Below, in pieces: positions 1 to 5,820 of a stretch of 5,820 nucleotides of DNA. The notes beneath the pieces were generated by a model. It did not search any database. It worked only from the letters and a program-made list of their open reading frames with translations, and was not told the DNA's origin. The stretch comes from Acidimicrobiia bacterium (GTDB lineage Bacteria > Actinomycetota > Acidimicrobiia > Acidimicrobiales > Iamiaceae). Where the stretch lies: positions 1 through 5,820 of the forward strand of contig JAFBAD010000063.1 of assembly GCA_019247975.1 (NCBI GenBank), written 5' to 3'. The translations under genes and the position numbers were made by a program. Position 1 is the first letter of the stretch, and each line of letters begins with the position of its first letter.

Positions 1-821
1 ACGAGGTCGACCACGACGTCGACCGGTTCGGGGCGCGACCCGAGGAGCCAGCGGGCGAACATGCCGTCGTCCATCCAGGCCGCCAGGTCGGGCCCGATCG
101 GGCACGGCGGGCCCTCGGCGGCCAGGGCGGCGTCCGCGGCGGCGAGCCGCAGCCCTGACCACGCCAGGCCCTCGCTGCGCTCGCCGACGGTGGCGACCAA
201 CGACGACGGGCTGTCGGGTGGGTGCGATCCGGCCAGCGGGTGGAGCGCAGCCACGTCGCGCCACGTCCAGCGCCGGCTCGGGTCGCGGCAGGCGTGGTCG
301 AGCAGCGCGTCGAGCCAGTCGATCGCCCACCAGACGACCGGCGGGTGGGGAGGCGGCGGGGTCGGCAGGTCGAGCGCCCGGCGCACGCAGTCGGCCACGT
401 CGCCGTCGGCCGCGACCGTGTCGACCACCGGCGGCGGGTCGGTGCCGATGCTGCGCAGCCGCGACGCGGAGCGGCCGTCGCGGGCGTGGATCTGGATGAT
501 CCGGACCCGGCCGCCCGGTAGCGCGGCCAGGTCGTCGCGGTCGCCCGGGTCCGCGGGCGGGCCGAGGTGGTGGGCGGTTCCGGACACGACGACGCCGAGG
601 GCATCCACCTCCGGCGGCGCACGGAAGCCGAGCAGGGCGTCGACGGGGTGCTCGCCCTCGAGCGGCCGGATCCCGAGCTCGAGGCCGGTGCGGATGCCCC
701 GCAGCGTGACGAGGAACCCGGCGTCGTCGCCGAGGCCGCCGTCGATGCGGTCGATGAGCAGGTCGAGGGGGAGGTCGGCGAACGACGACGGGTGGAAGAC
801 GAGAGGGGGCTCGGGTCGCAT
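1..821 (-). CDS. Hypothetical protein, C-terminus beyond left edge
   Basis: An open frame on the minus strand begins with ATG at 821 and shows no stop down to base 1, giving 273 visible residues. Third codon positions are almost all G or C, as expected of a real gene here. The ATG is chosen because GGAGGG lies just upstream (826-831); an in-frame GTG at 839 has no such site. I do not recognise the family. The N-terminal half (about 1-125) alternates hydrophobic stretches with acidic loops and looks like a small alpha/beta or beta-rich fold, for example LGVVVSGTAHHL near 75-86 and RVRIIQIHARDGR near 105-117. A proline-rich linker follows (about 153-161). The C-terminal half is Trp-rich (VVWWAIDWLDALL near 162-174, RRWTWRDVAALHP near 183-195), probably helical, and ends in view at MFARWLLGSRPEP. 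There is no signal peptide, membrane segment or obvious catalytic motif. It is probably cytoplasmic and lineage-restricted. Reality of the gene is well supported; its function is unknown. Confidence 0.8.
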   Translation of the reverse strand, partial: MRPEPPLVFHPSSFADLPLDLLIDRIDGGLGDDAGFLVTLRGIRTGLELGIRPLEGEHPVDALLGFRAPPEVDALGVVVSGTAHHLGPPADPGDRDDLAALPGGRVRIIQIHARDGRSASRLRSIGTDPPPVVDTVAADGDVADCVRRALDLPTPPPPHPPVVWWAIDWLDALLDHACRDPSRRWTWRDVAALHPLAGSHPPDSPSSLVATVGERSEGLAWSGLRLAAADAALAAEGPPCPIGPDLAAWMDDGMFARWLLGSRPEPVDVVVDL

Positions 822-825
822 GGGA

Positions 826-831
826 CCCTCC
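826..831 (-). promoter_or_regulatory. Ribosome binding site of the left-edge hypothetical gene
   Basis: GGAGGG on the minus strand, four bases before the ATG at 821 (five from the GGAGG core). It selects this ATG over the in-frame GTG six codons upstream, which has only C-rich sequence before it. Confidence 0.75.
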
Positions 832-839
832 AGGCGCAC

Positions 840-864
840 GGGGCACGTCCGGCGATCGGACCCC
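840..864 (-). other. Inverted repeat in the leader of the hypothetical gene
   Basis: GTCCG (847-851) and CGGAC (857-861) form a perfect 5 bp stem around a five-base loop. GGG (841-843) can pair with CCC (862-864) outside a three-base bulge, extending the stem. It lies about 20 bases upstream of the ATG at 821 and just before the ribosome binding site, so it would be in the mRNA leader if transcription starts upstream. There is no U-tract. In DNA this GC-rich, short stems arise often by chance. No known riboswitch is recognised. Confidence 0.3.
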
Positions 865-919
865 GGCGGGGTGAGGGATCGCGAGCCTCATCGTCCTGGG
901 TAGCGCGGGGCTGTGACAC

Positions 920-942
920 CGGCCGGCCAGGACGGCCTGCCG
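920..942 (-). terminator. Terminator-like hairpin after the exonuclease gene
   Basis: CGGC-C-GGCC (920-928) and GGCC-T-GCCG (934-942) pair in 8 of 9 positions, with one C/T mismatch and a five-base loop. The hairpin begins 15 bases beyond the TAG stop of the exonuclease (958-960) in the direction of transcription. No T-run follows on either strand, which is common for terminators in high-GC actinobacteria but weakens the call. It could equally be a Rho-dependent end or a chance palindrome. Confidence 0.4.
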
Positions 943-957
943 ATCAGATTGGCACAG

Positions 958-1590
958 CTACGCGATGGCCGAACGACGACCGGCCGGGATGACCAGGCGG
1001 TCGATGAAGCGGCTGGCGGTGGCCCAGCGCCGCTCGGTGAGCACCCGCGCCAGGCGGGCGTCGGAGGAGGCGTACGCGTGCAGCGCCTCGTTCGACAGGT
1101 CGTGGATGCGCTCGCGGTCGACCTCGACCGGCGACAGCCCGACCAGCCGTGCGATCGACTTGAGCGAGCACGACACCCGCAGGCTGGGCCCGACGTCGCC
1201 CCGGTAGAGGCGATAGGCGTCGAGGTGGCCGTGCTGGTACCAGGCGCCGCGGTAGGCGCCCTGGTGACCCGGAAGCGGGGCGCGGCGCATTGCCAGGCCG
1301 GGGTCGAGCTGGAGGCGGAGCCCGAGGTCCATGCGGTGGACGGCGGCCCGGTCGGCGAGGAACGGCAGGTCGAAGGCGGCGCCGTTCCACGTCGCGATGA
1401 CGCCGGCCGGGAGCTCCTTCAGTCGCTGGTCGACGTCGAAGAGGATCGTCGACTCGCGCCCGGTGAACACCTCGTCGATGCCCTGTGCCGAGAGGGCGAC
1501 CGTGATGACGGCGGCGACCCGGGGGTCGAGGCCGTTCTCAGTGGTGTCGGTCTCGATGTCGAGGCCGTACACGATCGGTCGGTGACCCAC
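958..1590 (-). CDS. DEDDy-type 3'-5' exonuclease (PolB exonuclease-like, RNase H fold)
   Basis: This 210-residue protein matches a stand-alone 3'-5' exonuclease domain of the DnaQ/RNase H-like superfamily, of the type related to the proofreading domain of family B polymerases. All three exonuclease motifs are visible: Exo I as YGLDIET with D11 and E13; Exo II as ATWNGAAFDLPFL with N69 and D74; Exo III as HAYASSDARL with Y173 and D177, the YxxxD spacing that defines DEDDy enzymes. An HLD motif (H122-D124) sits between Exo II and III, as in PolB-like members. The family hydrolyses nucleotides from DNA or RNA 3' ends with two metal ions held by the four acidic residues; which substrate is used here cannot be read from sequence. 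No polymerase, helicase or membrane part is present, so it is probably soluble. The GTG start at 1590 is supported by GGGAGGAG just upstream and by Exo I beginning only ten residues in. It lies 85 bp downstream of phoH on the same strand and may share its transcript. Confidence 0.9.
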   Translation of the reverse strand: MGHRPIVYGLDIETDTTENGLDPRVAAVITVALSAQGIDEVFTGRESTILFDVDQRLKELPAGVIATWNGAAFDLPFLADRAAVHRMDLGLRLQLDPGLAMRRAPLPGHQGAYRGAWYQHGHLDAYRLYRGDVGPSLRVSCSLKSIARLVGLSPVEVDRERIHDLSNEALHAYASSDARLARVLTERRWATASRFIDRLVIPAGRRSAIA

Positions 1591-1594
1591 TCCG

Positions 1595-1602
1595 CTCCTC
1601 CC
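1595..1602 (-). promoter_or_regulatory. Ribosome binding site deciding the exonuclease GTG start
   Basis: GGGAGGAG on the minus strand; its GGAGG core (1597-1601) ends six bases before the GTG at 1590. This strong site supports the non-ATG start and suggests the exonuclease is initiated independently even if co-transcribed with phoH. Confidence 0.8.
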
Positions 1603-1675
1603 GTCGGCCCGATCGAGGCTATGGAAGCGGTCGCGCGCGCCGGTGGATGCCCACTTCTCCGGGGGCCCGGCGCGG

Positions 1676-2965
1676 TCAGTTCGGGGGATCGAGCAGGGCG
1701 GTCACGAGCGCGGCGATGGGGCTGCGCTCGGAGCGGTGCAGCGTGACGTGACCGAAGAGCGGGTGGCCGGCGAGCGCGGCGATGACCGACGTGATGCCGT
1801 CGTGGCGTCCGACCCGGAGGTTGTCGCGCTGCGCGACGTCGTGGGTGAGCACCACGCGGCTGCCCTCGCCCAGCCGGGAGAGCGCCGTGAGGAGGACCGG
1901 ACGCTCGAGGTTCTGCGCCTCGTCGATGATCACGAACGTGTCGCTGAGGTTCCGGCCGCGGATGTGGGTGAGCGGGAGCACCTCGAGCAGGCCGCGCTCG
2001 AGCACCTCCTCCACCACGGCGGGTCCGGCGATCGCGTCGAGCGCGTCGACGACCGCGGCACCCCACGGCGCCATCTTCTCGTCGCGGTCGCCGGGCAGGT
2101 AGCCGAGGTCCTGGCCACCGACGGCGAACAGCGGGCGGAAGACGACGACCCGCTTCTGCGTCCGCTGCTCGAGCACCGCGTCCAGACCGGCCGCCAGGGC
2201 CAGCACGCTCTTGCCGGTGCCGGCCTTGCCGCCGAGGCTGATGATGCCGACCTCGGGATCGGCGAGCAGGTCGAGCGCGACCCGCTGCTCGGCGCTGCGG
2301 CCCCGCAGGTCGAACAGCGACCGGTCGCCCCGGACGAGGTGCACCCGCTTGTCGGCGTGCACCCGGCCGAGGCCTGACTGCGATCCGCTGCACAGCGCTA
2401 CGCCGGTGTTGCAGGGCAGGTCGCGCGCCGCGTCGAGATCGACGACCCGCTCGTCGAACAGCTCGTCGATCACCGCCTGGTCGACCGCGAGCTCGGTGAA
2501 CCCGGTCCAGTCCTCGTGGTCGAGCTGCTCGTTGCGGTACTCGTCCGCGTCGAGCCCGGCGATGCTCGCCTTCAGCCGCAGCGGCAGGTCCTTCGTGACG
2601 ACGGTGACGTGGCGGCCGTCGACCGCGAGGTTGCGGGCGACCGCGAGGATGCGGTGGTCGTTGTCGTCCGAACGGAGCGCGTCGGGCAGCAGCGCGCGGT
2701 CCTGGTGGTTGAGCTCGACCCGGATCGATCCGCCCCGGTCGGTGACCGCGATCGGTTCGGTGAGGCTGCCGTGCTCGACCCGGAAGCGCTCGAGCGTGCG
2801 CAGCACCTCGCGGGCCGCCCAGCCCAGGTCGGGGTGGTGCCGCTTCGCCTCGAGCTCCATCAGCACCACGATCGGGAGCACGACGTCGTGCTCCTCGAAG
2901 CGCTCGAGCGCCTTCGGATCCGAGAGCAGCACGGAGGTGTCGAGCACGTAGGTGCGGGCCGCCAC
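1676..2965 (-). CDS. phoH2: PIN-PhoH family protein (PhoH2-type RNase/RNA helicase)
   Basis: A 429-residue cytoplasmic protein with an N-terminal PIN nuclease domain (about 4-145) fused to a C-terminal PhoH P-loop ATPase (about 220-425), the architecture and approximate length of mycobacterial PhoH2, which is reported to unwind and cleave RNA. PIN metal-binding acids are apparent at D9 (YVLDTSVLL), E37 (VVLMELEAKR), D103 (NDHRILAVARN) and D126 (VTKDLPLRLKA). The ATPase has Walker A GGKAGTGKS (245-253) and Walker B FVIIDEAQN (344-352). Downstream is the sensor-like stretch VVLTHDVAQRDN followed by LRVGRHDG, and SERSPIAALV near the end, typical of actinobacterial members. The open frame continues far upstream without a stop, but that extension is antisense to the transporter gene and not credible. 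The GTG at 2965 is the first start before the conserved TYVLDTS. No Shine-Dalgarno is evident; only a weak GGG (2971-2973) precedes it. Members often act as toxin-like RNases, but no phoAT-like antitoxin is visible upstream. Confidence 0.93.
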   Translation of the reverse strand: MAARTYVLDTSVLLSDPKALERFEEHDVVLPIVVLMELEAKRHHPDLGWAAREVLRTLERFRVEHGSLTEPIAVTDRGGSIRVELNHQDRALLPDALRSDDNDHRILAVARNLAVDGRHVTVVTKDLPLRLKASIAGLDADEYRNEQLDHEDWTGFTELAVDQAVIDELFDERVVDLDAARDLPCNTGVALCSGSQSGLGRVHADKRVHLVRGDRSLFDLRGRSAEQRVALDLLADPEVGIISLGGKAGTGKSVLALAAGLDAVLEQRTQKRVVVFRPLFAVGGQDLGYLPGDRDEKMAPWGAAVVDALDAIAGPAVVEEVLERGLLEVLPLTHIRGRNLSDTFVIIDEAQNLERPVLLTALSRLGEGSRVVLTHDVAQRDNLRVGRHDGITSVIAALAGHPLFGHVTLHRSERSPIAALVTALLDPPN

Positions 2966-3046
2966 GGGGACCCATGCAACATCGTCGGTGGGCGCGGGTC
3001 GCGGATGGGTAGGGAGGCGGGAGCCGCCGGTAGCGTCAGGAGGCCC
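2966..3046. promoter_or_regulatory. Divergent intergenic region between phoH2 and the GDT1-family gene
   Basis: These 81 bp must hold the start signals for both divergent genes. I could not find a convincing -35/-10 pair for either. TAGCGT at 3031-3036 fits the loose TAnnnT pattern, but a start site from it would leave the ribosome site of the plus-strand gene outside the message. A perfect dyad, GGCGG-GAG-CCGCC, lies at 3016-3028 near the middle and could be a shared operator, though at this GC content it may be chance. No yybP-ykoY manganese riboswitch would fit in the roughly 80 bases. Confidence 0.45.
3038..3043 (+). promoter_or_regulatory. Ribosome binding site of the GDT1-family transporter
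   Basis: A full AGGAGG three bases before the GTG at 3047. The spacing is short, but the match is perfect, and it favours this GTG over the in-frame ATG at 3005, which has no such site. Confidence 0.65.
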
Positions 3047-3628
3047 GTGCACGCGTTCCTGATCAGCTTCGGCGTCATCTTCGTGGCCGAGCTGGGCGAC
3101 AAGAGCCAGCTGATGGCGCTGGCCTTCGCCACGAGGTTCAAGGCGTGGCAGGTCCTCGTCGGCATCACCGTGGCGACCGGCCTCATCCACGGCGCCTCCG
3201 TGGCCATCGGCCGCCTGGTCGCCGACCACCTGCCGACCCGGGGCATCACGATCGTCGGAGGCATCGCCTTCCTGGCCTTCGCGGCGTGGACCCTGCGGGG
3301 CGACAAGCTCGACGAGGACGACGAGCAGGCGGCCGAGGGGGCCGGACGCAAAGGGACGATCGCCACGATCACCGCCATCGGCCTGACCTTCATGCTGGCC
3401 GAGCTCGGCGACAAGACGATGCTGGCCACGATCACCCTCGCCACCCGGGAGGGCGCCTTCGGCACCTGGCTCGGCTCGACGGTCGGGATGGTGGCGGCCG
3501 ACGGCCTCGCGATCGTCGTCGGCCAGCAGCTCGGCACCCGTCTCCCCGAGCGGGTCGTGCGGATCGGCGCGGCCGTCCTCTTCGTGATCTTCGGGATCAT
3601 CCTGATCCTCGACGGCGTGCTCACCTGA
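3047..3628 (+). CDS. GDT1/TMEM165 (UPF0016) family cation transporter
   Basis: A 193-residue inner-membrane protein with the hallmark of the GDT1/TMEM165 family: two copies of the ELGDK motif, at 15-19 (VAELGDKSQ) and 119-123 (LAELGDKTM), each in the first helix of a three-helix half. About six membrane segments can be drawn (near 3-28, 33-55, 66-84, 104-130, 137-160, 170-190). A charged cytoplasmic loop (about 85-103, DKLDEDDEQ) joins the halves, reflecting the internal duplication known for the family. The motif acids bind the transported cation. Characterised members move Mn2+ or Ca2+, probably in exchange for protons, and bacterial ones are mostly linked to manganese export; the ion here is inferred. 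Length is normal for bacterial members. The GTG at 3047 is chosen because AGGAGG precedes it and the protein then begins directly at the first helix; the ATG at 3005 would add a 14-residue, Arg- and Gly-rich tail. It is divergent from phoH2 and 91 bp upstream of a permease on the same strand. Confidence 0.93.
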   Translation: MHAFLISFGVIFVAELGDKSQLMALAFATRFKAWQVLVGITVATGLIHGASVAIGRLVADHLPTRGITIVGGIAFLAFAAWTLRGDKLDEDDEQAAEGAGRKGTIATITAIGLTFMLAELGDKTMLATITLATREGAFGTWLGSTVGMVAADGLAIVVGQQLGTRLPERVVRIGAAVLFVIFGIILILDGVLT

Positions 3629-3652
3629 CCGACCGCCGGCGCAGCGAGTGGT

Positions 3653-3683
3653 AGCACCCTGACCCGGCGGGGGACAGCACCCT
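3653..3683 (+). repeat. Pair of AGCACCCT direct repeats upstream of the permease
   Basis: AGCACCCT occurs at 3653-3660 and again at 3676-3683, 23 bp start to start, roughly two helical turns. The second copy touches the proposed -35 element. Such an arrangement could be a regulator site, but an eight-base repeat in a 91 bp gap may be coincidence. Confidence 0.35.
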
Positions 3684-3712
3684 TCACCGCCGGCGTCGGC
3701 CCGACGTACCTT
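3683..3712 (+). promoter_or_regulatory. Candidate promoter of the permease, giving a leaderless mRNA
   Basis: TTCACC (3683-3688, four of six matches to TTGACA) lies 18 bp before TACCTT (3707-3712, fitting TAnnnT). Seven bases separate the -10 element from the GTG at 3720, so transcription would begin at or next to the start codon. No Shine-Dalgarno precedes this GTG, which fits a leaderless message, a common arrangement in actinobacteria. A short dyad, CGTCG-GCC-CGACG (3694-3706), fills the spacer directly before the -10 and could be an operator. Confidence 0.45.
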
Positions 3713-3719
3713 CTCCGGT

Positions 3720-5820
3720 GTGGGGACGTCCGCGGGCTCGCTGGGCGCGCGGATGTGGGCGCGGTCCGACCTCCGCCGTCGGTGGCGGTCGCTCGTCGTC
3801 CTCGGCCTGCTCGCGGGCCTGAGCGCGTCGCTCGCGATCGCCGCGGTGGCGGGATCGCGGCGGGCCGACACCGCCTTCGGGCGCCTCCGGGCCCGCACCG
3901 ACGGCGCTGACGCGGTCATCTTCCCGAGCCAGTCCAGGCCTGGCATCTACGACTGGTCGAAGATGCGGGCTCTGCCGTACGTGAAGACGGTCGCGCCCTG
4001 GAGCCTCGTGTTCGGGACGTCGCCGGGATCACCTCCGGGCCAGACGCTGTTCATGATGCCGGCGCGCCACGGCGGGTGGCTCGAGAGCCTCGAGCGTCCG
4101 GTCGTCATCAAGGGCCGGATGTTCCGCCCGGCCGCGGTCGGCGAGGTGGTCGTGGACGAGGACGCGGCTCGCGGGTACCACATCTCCGTCGGCGACACGG
4201 TGCCGTTCCAGGCGTACGACCAGCAGCACGTGAGCGTCGGTCTGCCCAAGGGAGCGAAGCTCGAGCTCAAGGTCGTCGGCGTCATCCGCGAGCCGAGCCA
4301 GTTCCTCTTCACCGGTGGTCTCGTCTTCCTGTCGCCGGGTACCGGCGACAAGTACGGCGCGCAGCTGGGCCGCATCGACAACGCGCACGTCAAGGTCCGC
4401 AACCCTGCGACGGACATGGACAAGCTCCGTCGCGATGCGGGTCGTCTCCTCGCCCCGGGGACACCGGTCCTCGACCTCCACTCGGTCGAGCGTCGCGTCA
4501 GCACCGCGATCTCCGTCGAACGCCTCGCGCAGCTCCTGCTCGGCATCGCCGCCGCGATTGCCGCGATCGTGTTCGTGGGCCAGGCACTGTCCCGCTCGGC
4601 CTCGACGATCGACGACGACGCGCTCGTGTTGCGAGGTCTCGGGCTCACGCGCGGCAACCGGACGCTCGCCGCGGTGCTGCCCCACGTGCTCGTACCCGCC
4701 GTCGCAGTGCCGGTCGCGTTCATCGGCACGCTCGTGCTGTCGCCGCGGTTCCCGATCGGCTTCGCCCGCAGCGTCGATCCCGATGTCGGGGTGCACATCG
4801 ACTGGGTCGTCGTGCTACCGGGCGTGCTCGCCCTGGTCGTCCTGCTCCTCGGTGGCGCCACGGTCGTGGCGTGGCGGCGCAGCGGACGCCTGGACAGCGA
4901 GGGAGCCAGCACGCCGAGCTCGGTCGGGGTGGCCCTACGTCGCGCCGCGCCCGTGTCGATCGGTCTCGGCACGACGATGGCGTTCGAGCCCGGGCGCGGG
5001 AGGCGGACCGTGCCGGTGCGGCCTGCGCTGCTCGGTGCGATCGCCGGCGTGCTGGGCATCGTCGGCACGTTCACGATCGCGCACGGCCTCGACGAAGCAC
5101 TGGCCAACCCGCAACGGGCCGGCGTCACGTGGGACATGACCGTGGCTGCGGGGAGCGCCGACTACTCGCACGAGGTCGACACGCTGTCGCCGCAGTTCGT
5201 CGCCGCGCTGAAGGCGCAGCGCGACGCGAGCGACATCTCGATCCTGGGCCGGAGCATCGTCGACGCGAACGGCGCAGGTGTGCCCCTGTTCGACAGCAAG
5301 CCGGTTCGAGGCGATGTCGCACTCGTGACCGTGAAGGGCCGGGCTCCGGCGTCGGACAGCGAGGTAGCGATCGGGCCGGCCACCGCCAAGCAGCTCGACG
5401 TCGGCATCGGTGACACGGTCAAGGTGTCCGAGACGGGCACGCGCAAGCTGACGATCGTCGGCGAGGCGTTGTTCCCCAACGAGGTGCACTCGGGCTTCAC
5501 GGAGGGGCTCTGGGCCACGCCGGGGGCGTTCCGTGCGATCGCACCGGCCACCGACTTCGAGAAGCAAGAAGGCCCGGAGCAGGTCGCGGCGATCCGTTGG
5601 CGGGACGGGGTGAACGTGCACGCAGCGCAGGCCCACCTCCAACAGACCATGGGCAAGACCGACCGGGACATCGAGCCTGCGGACGTCCCGCCGGAGCTGA
5701 CCAATCTGAAGCGGGTGCGCAGCGTGCCGGCGATCCTCGTCGCCTTCCTGGTCCTGCTCGCGGTCTCGAGCCTCGCCCACGTCCTCGTGACGTCGGTCCG
5801 TCGGCGCCGCGGCGAGTTCG
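3720..5820 (+). CDS. FtsX-type ABC transporter permease, C-terminus beyond right edge
   Basis: A 700-residue open fragment of a large inner-membrane permease of the FtsX/MacB superfamily. A cationic N-terminus (RSDLRRRWR) precedes TM1 (about 25-45). A long extracytoplasmic domain (about 46-262) follows, then TM2 (268-290), TM3 (315-340) and TM4 (361-385), with the cytoplasmic coupling-type stretch ALVLRGLGLTRGNR (301-314) after TM2. TM5 (434-456) opens a second half with its own extracytoplasmic domain (457-668) and TM6 (669-690); VRRRRGEF at the edge should lead into the second coupling segment. This is the duplicated layout of two FtsX halves, so about two more helices are expected outside the window. 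Such permeases work with a separate cytoplasmic ATPase, in lipid, lipoprotein or peptide handling or in envelope signalling; the substrate is unknown. No ATPase gene is visible. GTG at 3720 is the first possible start after the in-frame TGA at 3660-3662; ATG at 3753 is the alternative and would keep TM1 intact. Confidence 0.88.
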   Translation, partial: MGTSAGSLGARMWARSDLRRRWRSLVVLGLLAGLSASLAIAAVAGSRRADTAFGRLRARTDGADAVIFPSQSRPGIYDWSKMRALPYVKTVAPWSLVFGTSPGSPPGQTLFMMPARHGGWLESLERPVVIKGRMFRPAAVGEVVVDEDAARGYHISVGDTVPFQAYDQQHVSVGLPKGAKLELKVVGVIREPSQFLFTGGLVFLSPGTGDKYGAQLGRIDNAHVKVRNPATDMDKLRRDAGRLLAPGTPVLDLHSVERRVSTAISVERLAQLLLGIAAAIAAIVFVGQALSRSASTIDDDALVLRGLGLTRGNRTLAAVLPHVLVPAVAVPVAFIGTLVLSPRFPIGFARSVDPDVGVHIDWVVVLPGVLALVVLLLGGATVVAWRRSGRLDSEGASTPSSVGVALRRAAPVSIGLGTTMAFEPGRGRRTVPVRPALLGAIAGVLGIVGTFTIAHGLDEALANPQRAGVTWDMTVAAGSADYSHEVDTLSPQFVAALKAQRDASDISILGRSIVDANGAGVPLFDSKPVRGDVALVTVKGRAPASDSEVAIGPATAKQLDVGIGDTVKVSETGTRKLTIVGEALFPNEVHSGFTEGLWATPGAFRAIAPATDFEKQEGPEQVAAIRWRDGVNVHAAQAHLQQTMGKTDRDIEPADVPPELTNLKRVRSVPAILVAFLVLLAVSSLAHVLVTSVRRRRGEF

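Noticed and set aside
61..903. Plus-strand 280-residue open frame
   Set aside because: It is Ser, Arg and Gly-rich with no domain, and antisense to the minus-strand gene that has a ribosome site and the expected codon pattern.
1591..1675. Terminator between phoH2 and the exonuclease
   Set aside because: Only 4 bp stems (for example GTGG/CCAC at 1643-1654 and CCGG/CCGG at 1659-1670) are present, too weak to call in this GC-rich sequence.
913..1746. Plus-strand 277-residue open frame
   Set aside because: It lies antisense to the exonuclease, whose three catalytic motifs are intact; the plus-strand translation shows no recognisable features.
2516..3046. N-terminal extension of the GDT1-family frame back to 2516
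   Set aside because: It overlaps phoH2 in antisense and is unrelated to the compact family; AGGAGG before the GTG at 3047 gives a protein of normal length.
2966..3046. Manganese (yybP-ykoY) riboswitch ahead of the GDT1-family gene
   Set aside because: Such riboswitches precede some members of this family, but the gap is only 81 bp, shared by two promoters, and shows none of the expected paired elements.
2966..3100. phoAT-like antitoxin gene upstream of phoH2
   Set aside because: Mycobacterial phoH2 has a small upstream partner, but here the divergent transporter starts 81 bp away and no small minus-strand frame with a ribosome site was found.
2966..3946. In-frame upstream extension of the phoH2 frame on the minus strand, making a 756-residue open frame
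   Set aside because: It is antisense to the well-supported GDT1-family gene and the permease start, is low-complexity (Arg, Gly, Asp, Glu-rich), and real PhoH2 proteins begin near the TYVLDTS motif. It is an artefact of GC content.
3947..5137. Minus-strand 396-residue open frame
   Set aside because: It is Ser, Arg and Thr-rich shadow sequence opposite the permease, which has clear membrane helices in the right places.

Overview
This is a 5.8 kb piece of a very GC-rich bacterial chromosome with strong G/C preference at third codon positions. A PIN-PhoH protein carrying the actinobacterial C-terminal signature (VVLTHDVAQRDNLRVGRHDG region), GTG starts and a likely leaderless gene suggest an actinomycete, possibly of the Acidimicrobiia. 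The phylum rests on the PhoH signature and base composition; the class is a guess.

The left half lies on the minus strand. Read in the direction of transcription, it holds a PIN-PhoH ATPase (2965 to 1676), a compact DEDDy-type 3'-5' exonuclease (1590 to 958), and an unrecognised protein that starts at 821 and runs off the left edge. The first two are 85 bp apart and may be co-transcribed. The exonuclease is separated from the third gene by 136 bp containing a terminator-like hairpin and a structured leader.

The right half lies on the plus strand. A GDT1/TMEM165-family (UPF0016) cation transporter (3047-3628) is divergent from phoH across 81 bp. After a 91 bp gap comes a large FtsX-type ABC transporter permease that starts at 3720 and runs off the right edge. 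That gap holds a plausible promoter whose predicted start site coincides with the permease GTG, plus a short direct repeat and a dyad.

The two edge-truncated genes (1-821 minus, 3720-5820 plus) were read directly from the sequence. Long open frames antisense to real genes are common here because of the GC content and were discarded. No RNA genes, mobile elements, CRISPR arrays or attachment sites were seen. I found no clear new system. The most interesting points are the pairing of a PhoH2-type RNase/helicase with a DEDDy exonuclease, the likely leaderless permease start with repeats around it, and the unrecognised left-edge gene.
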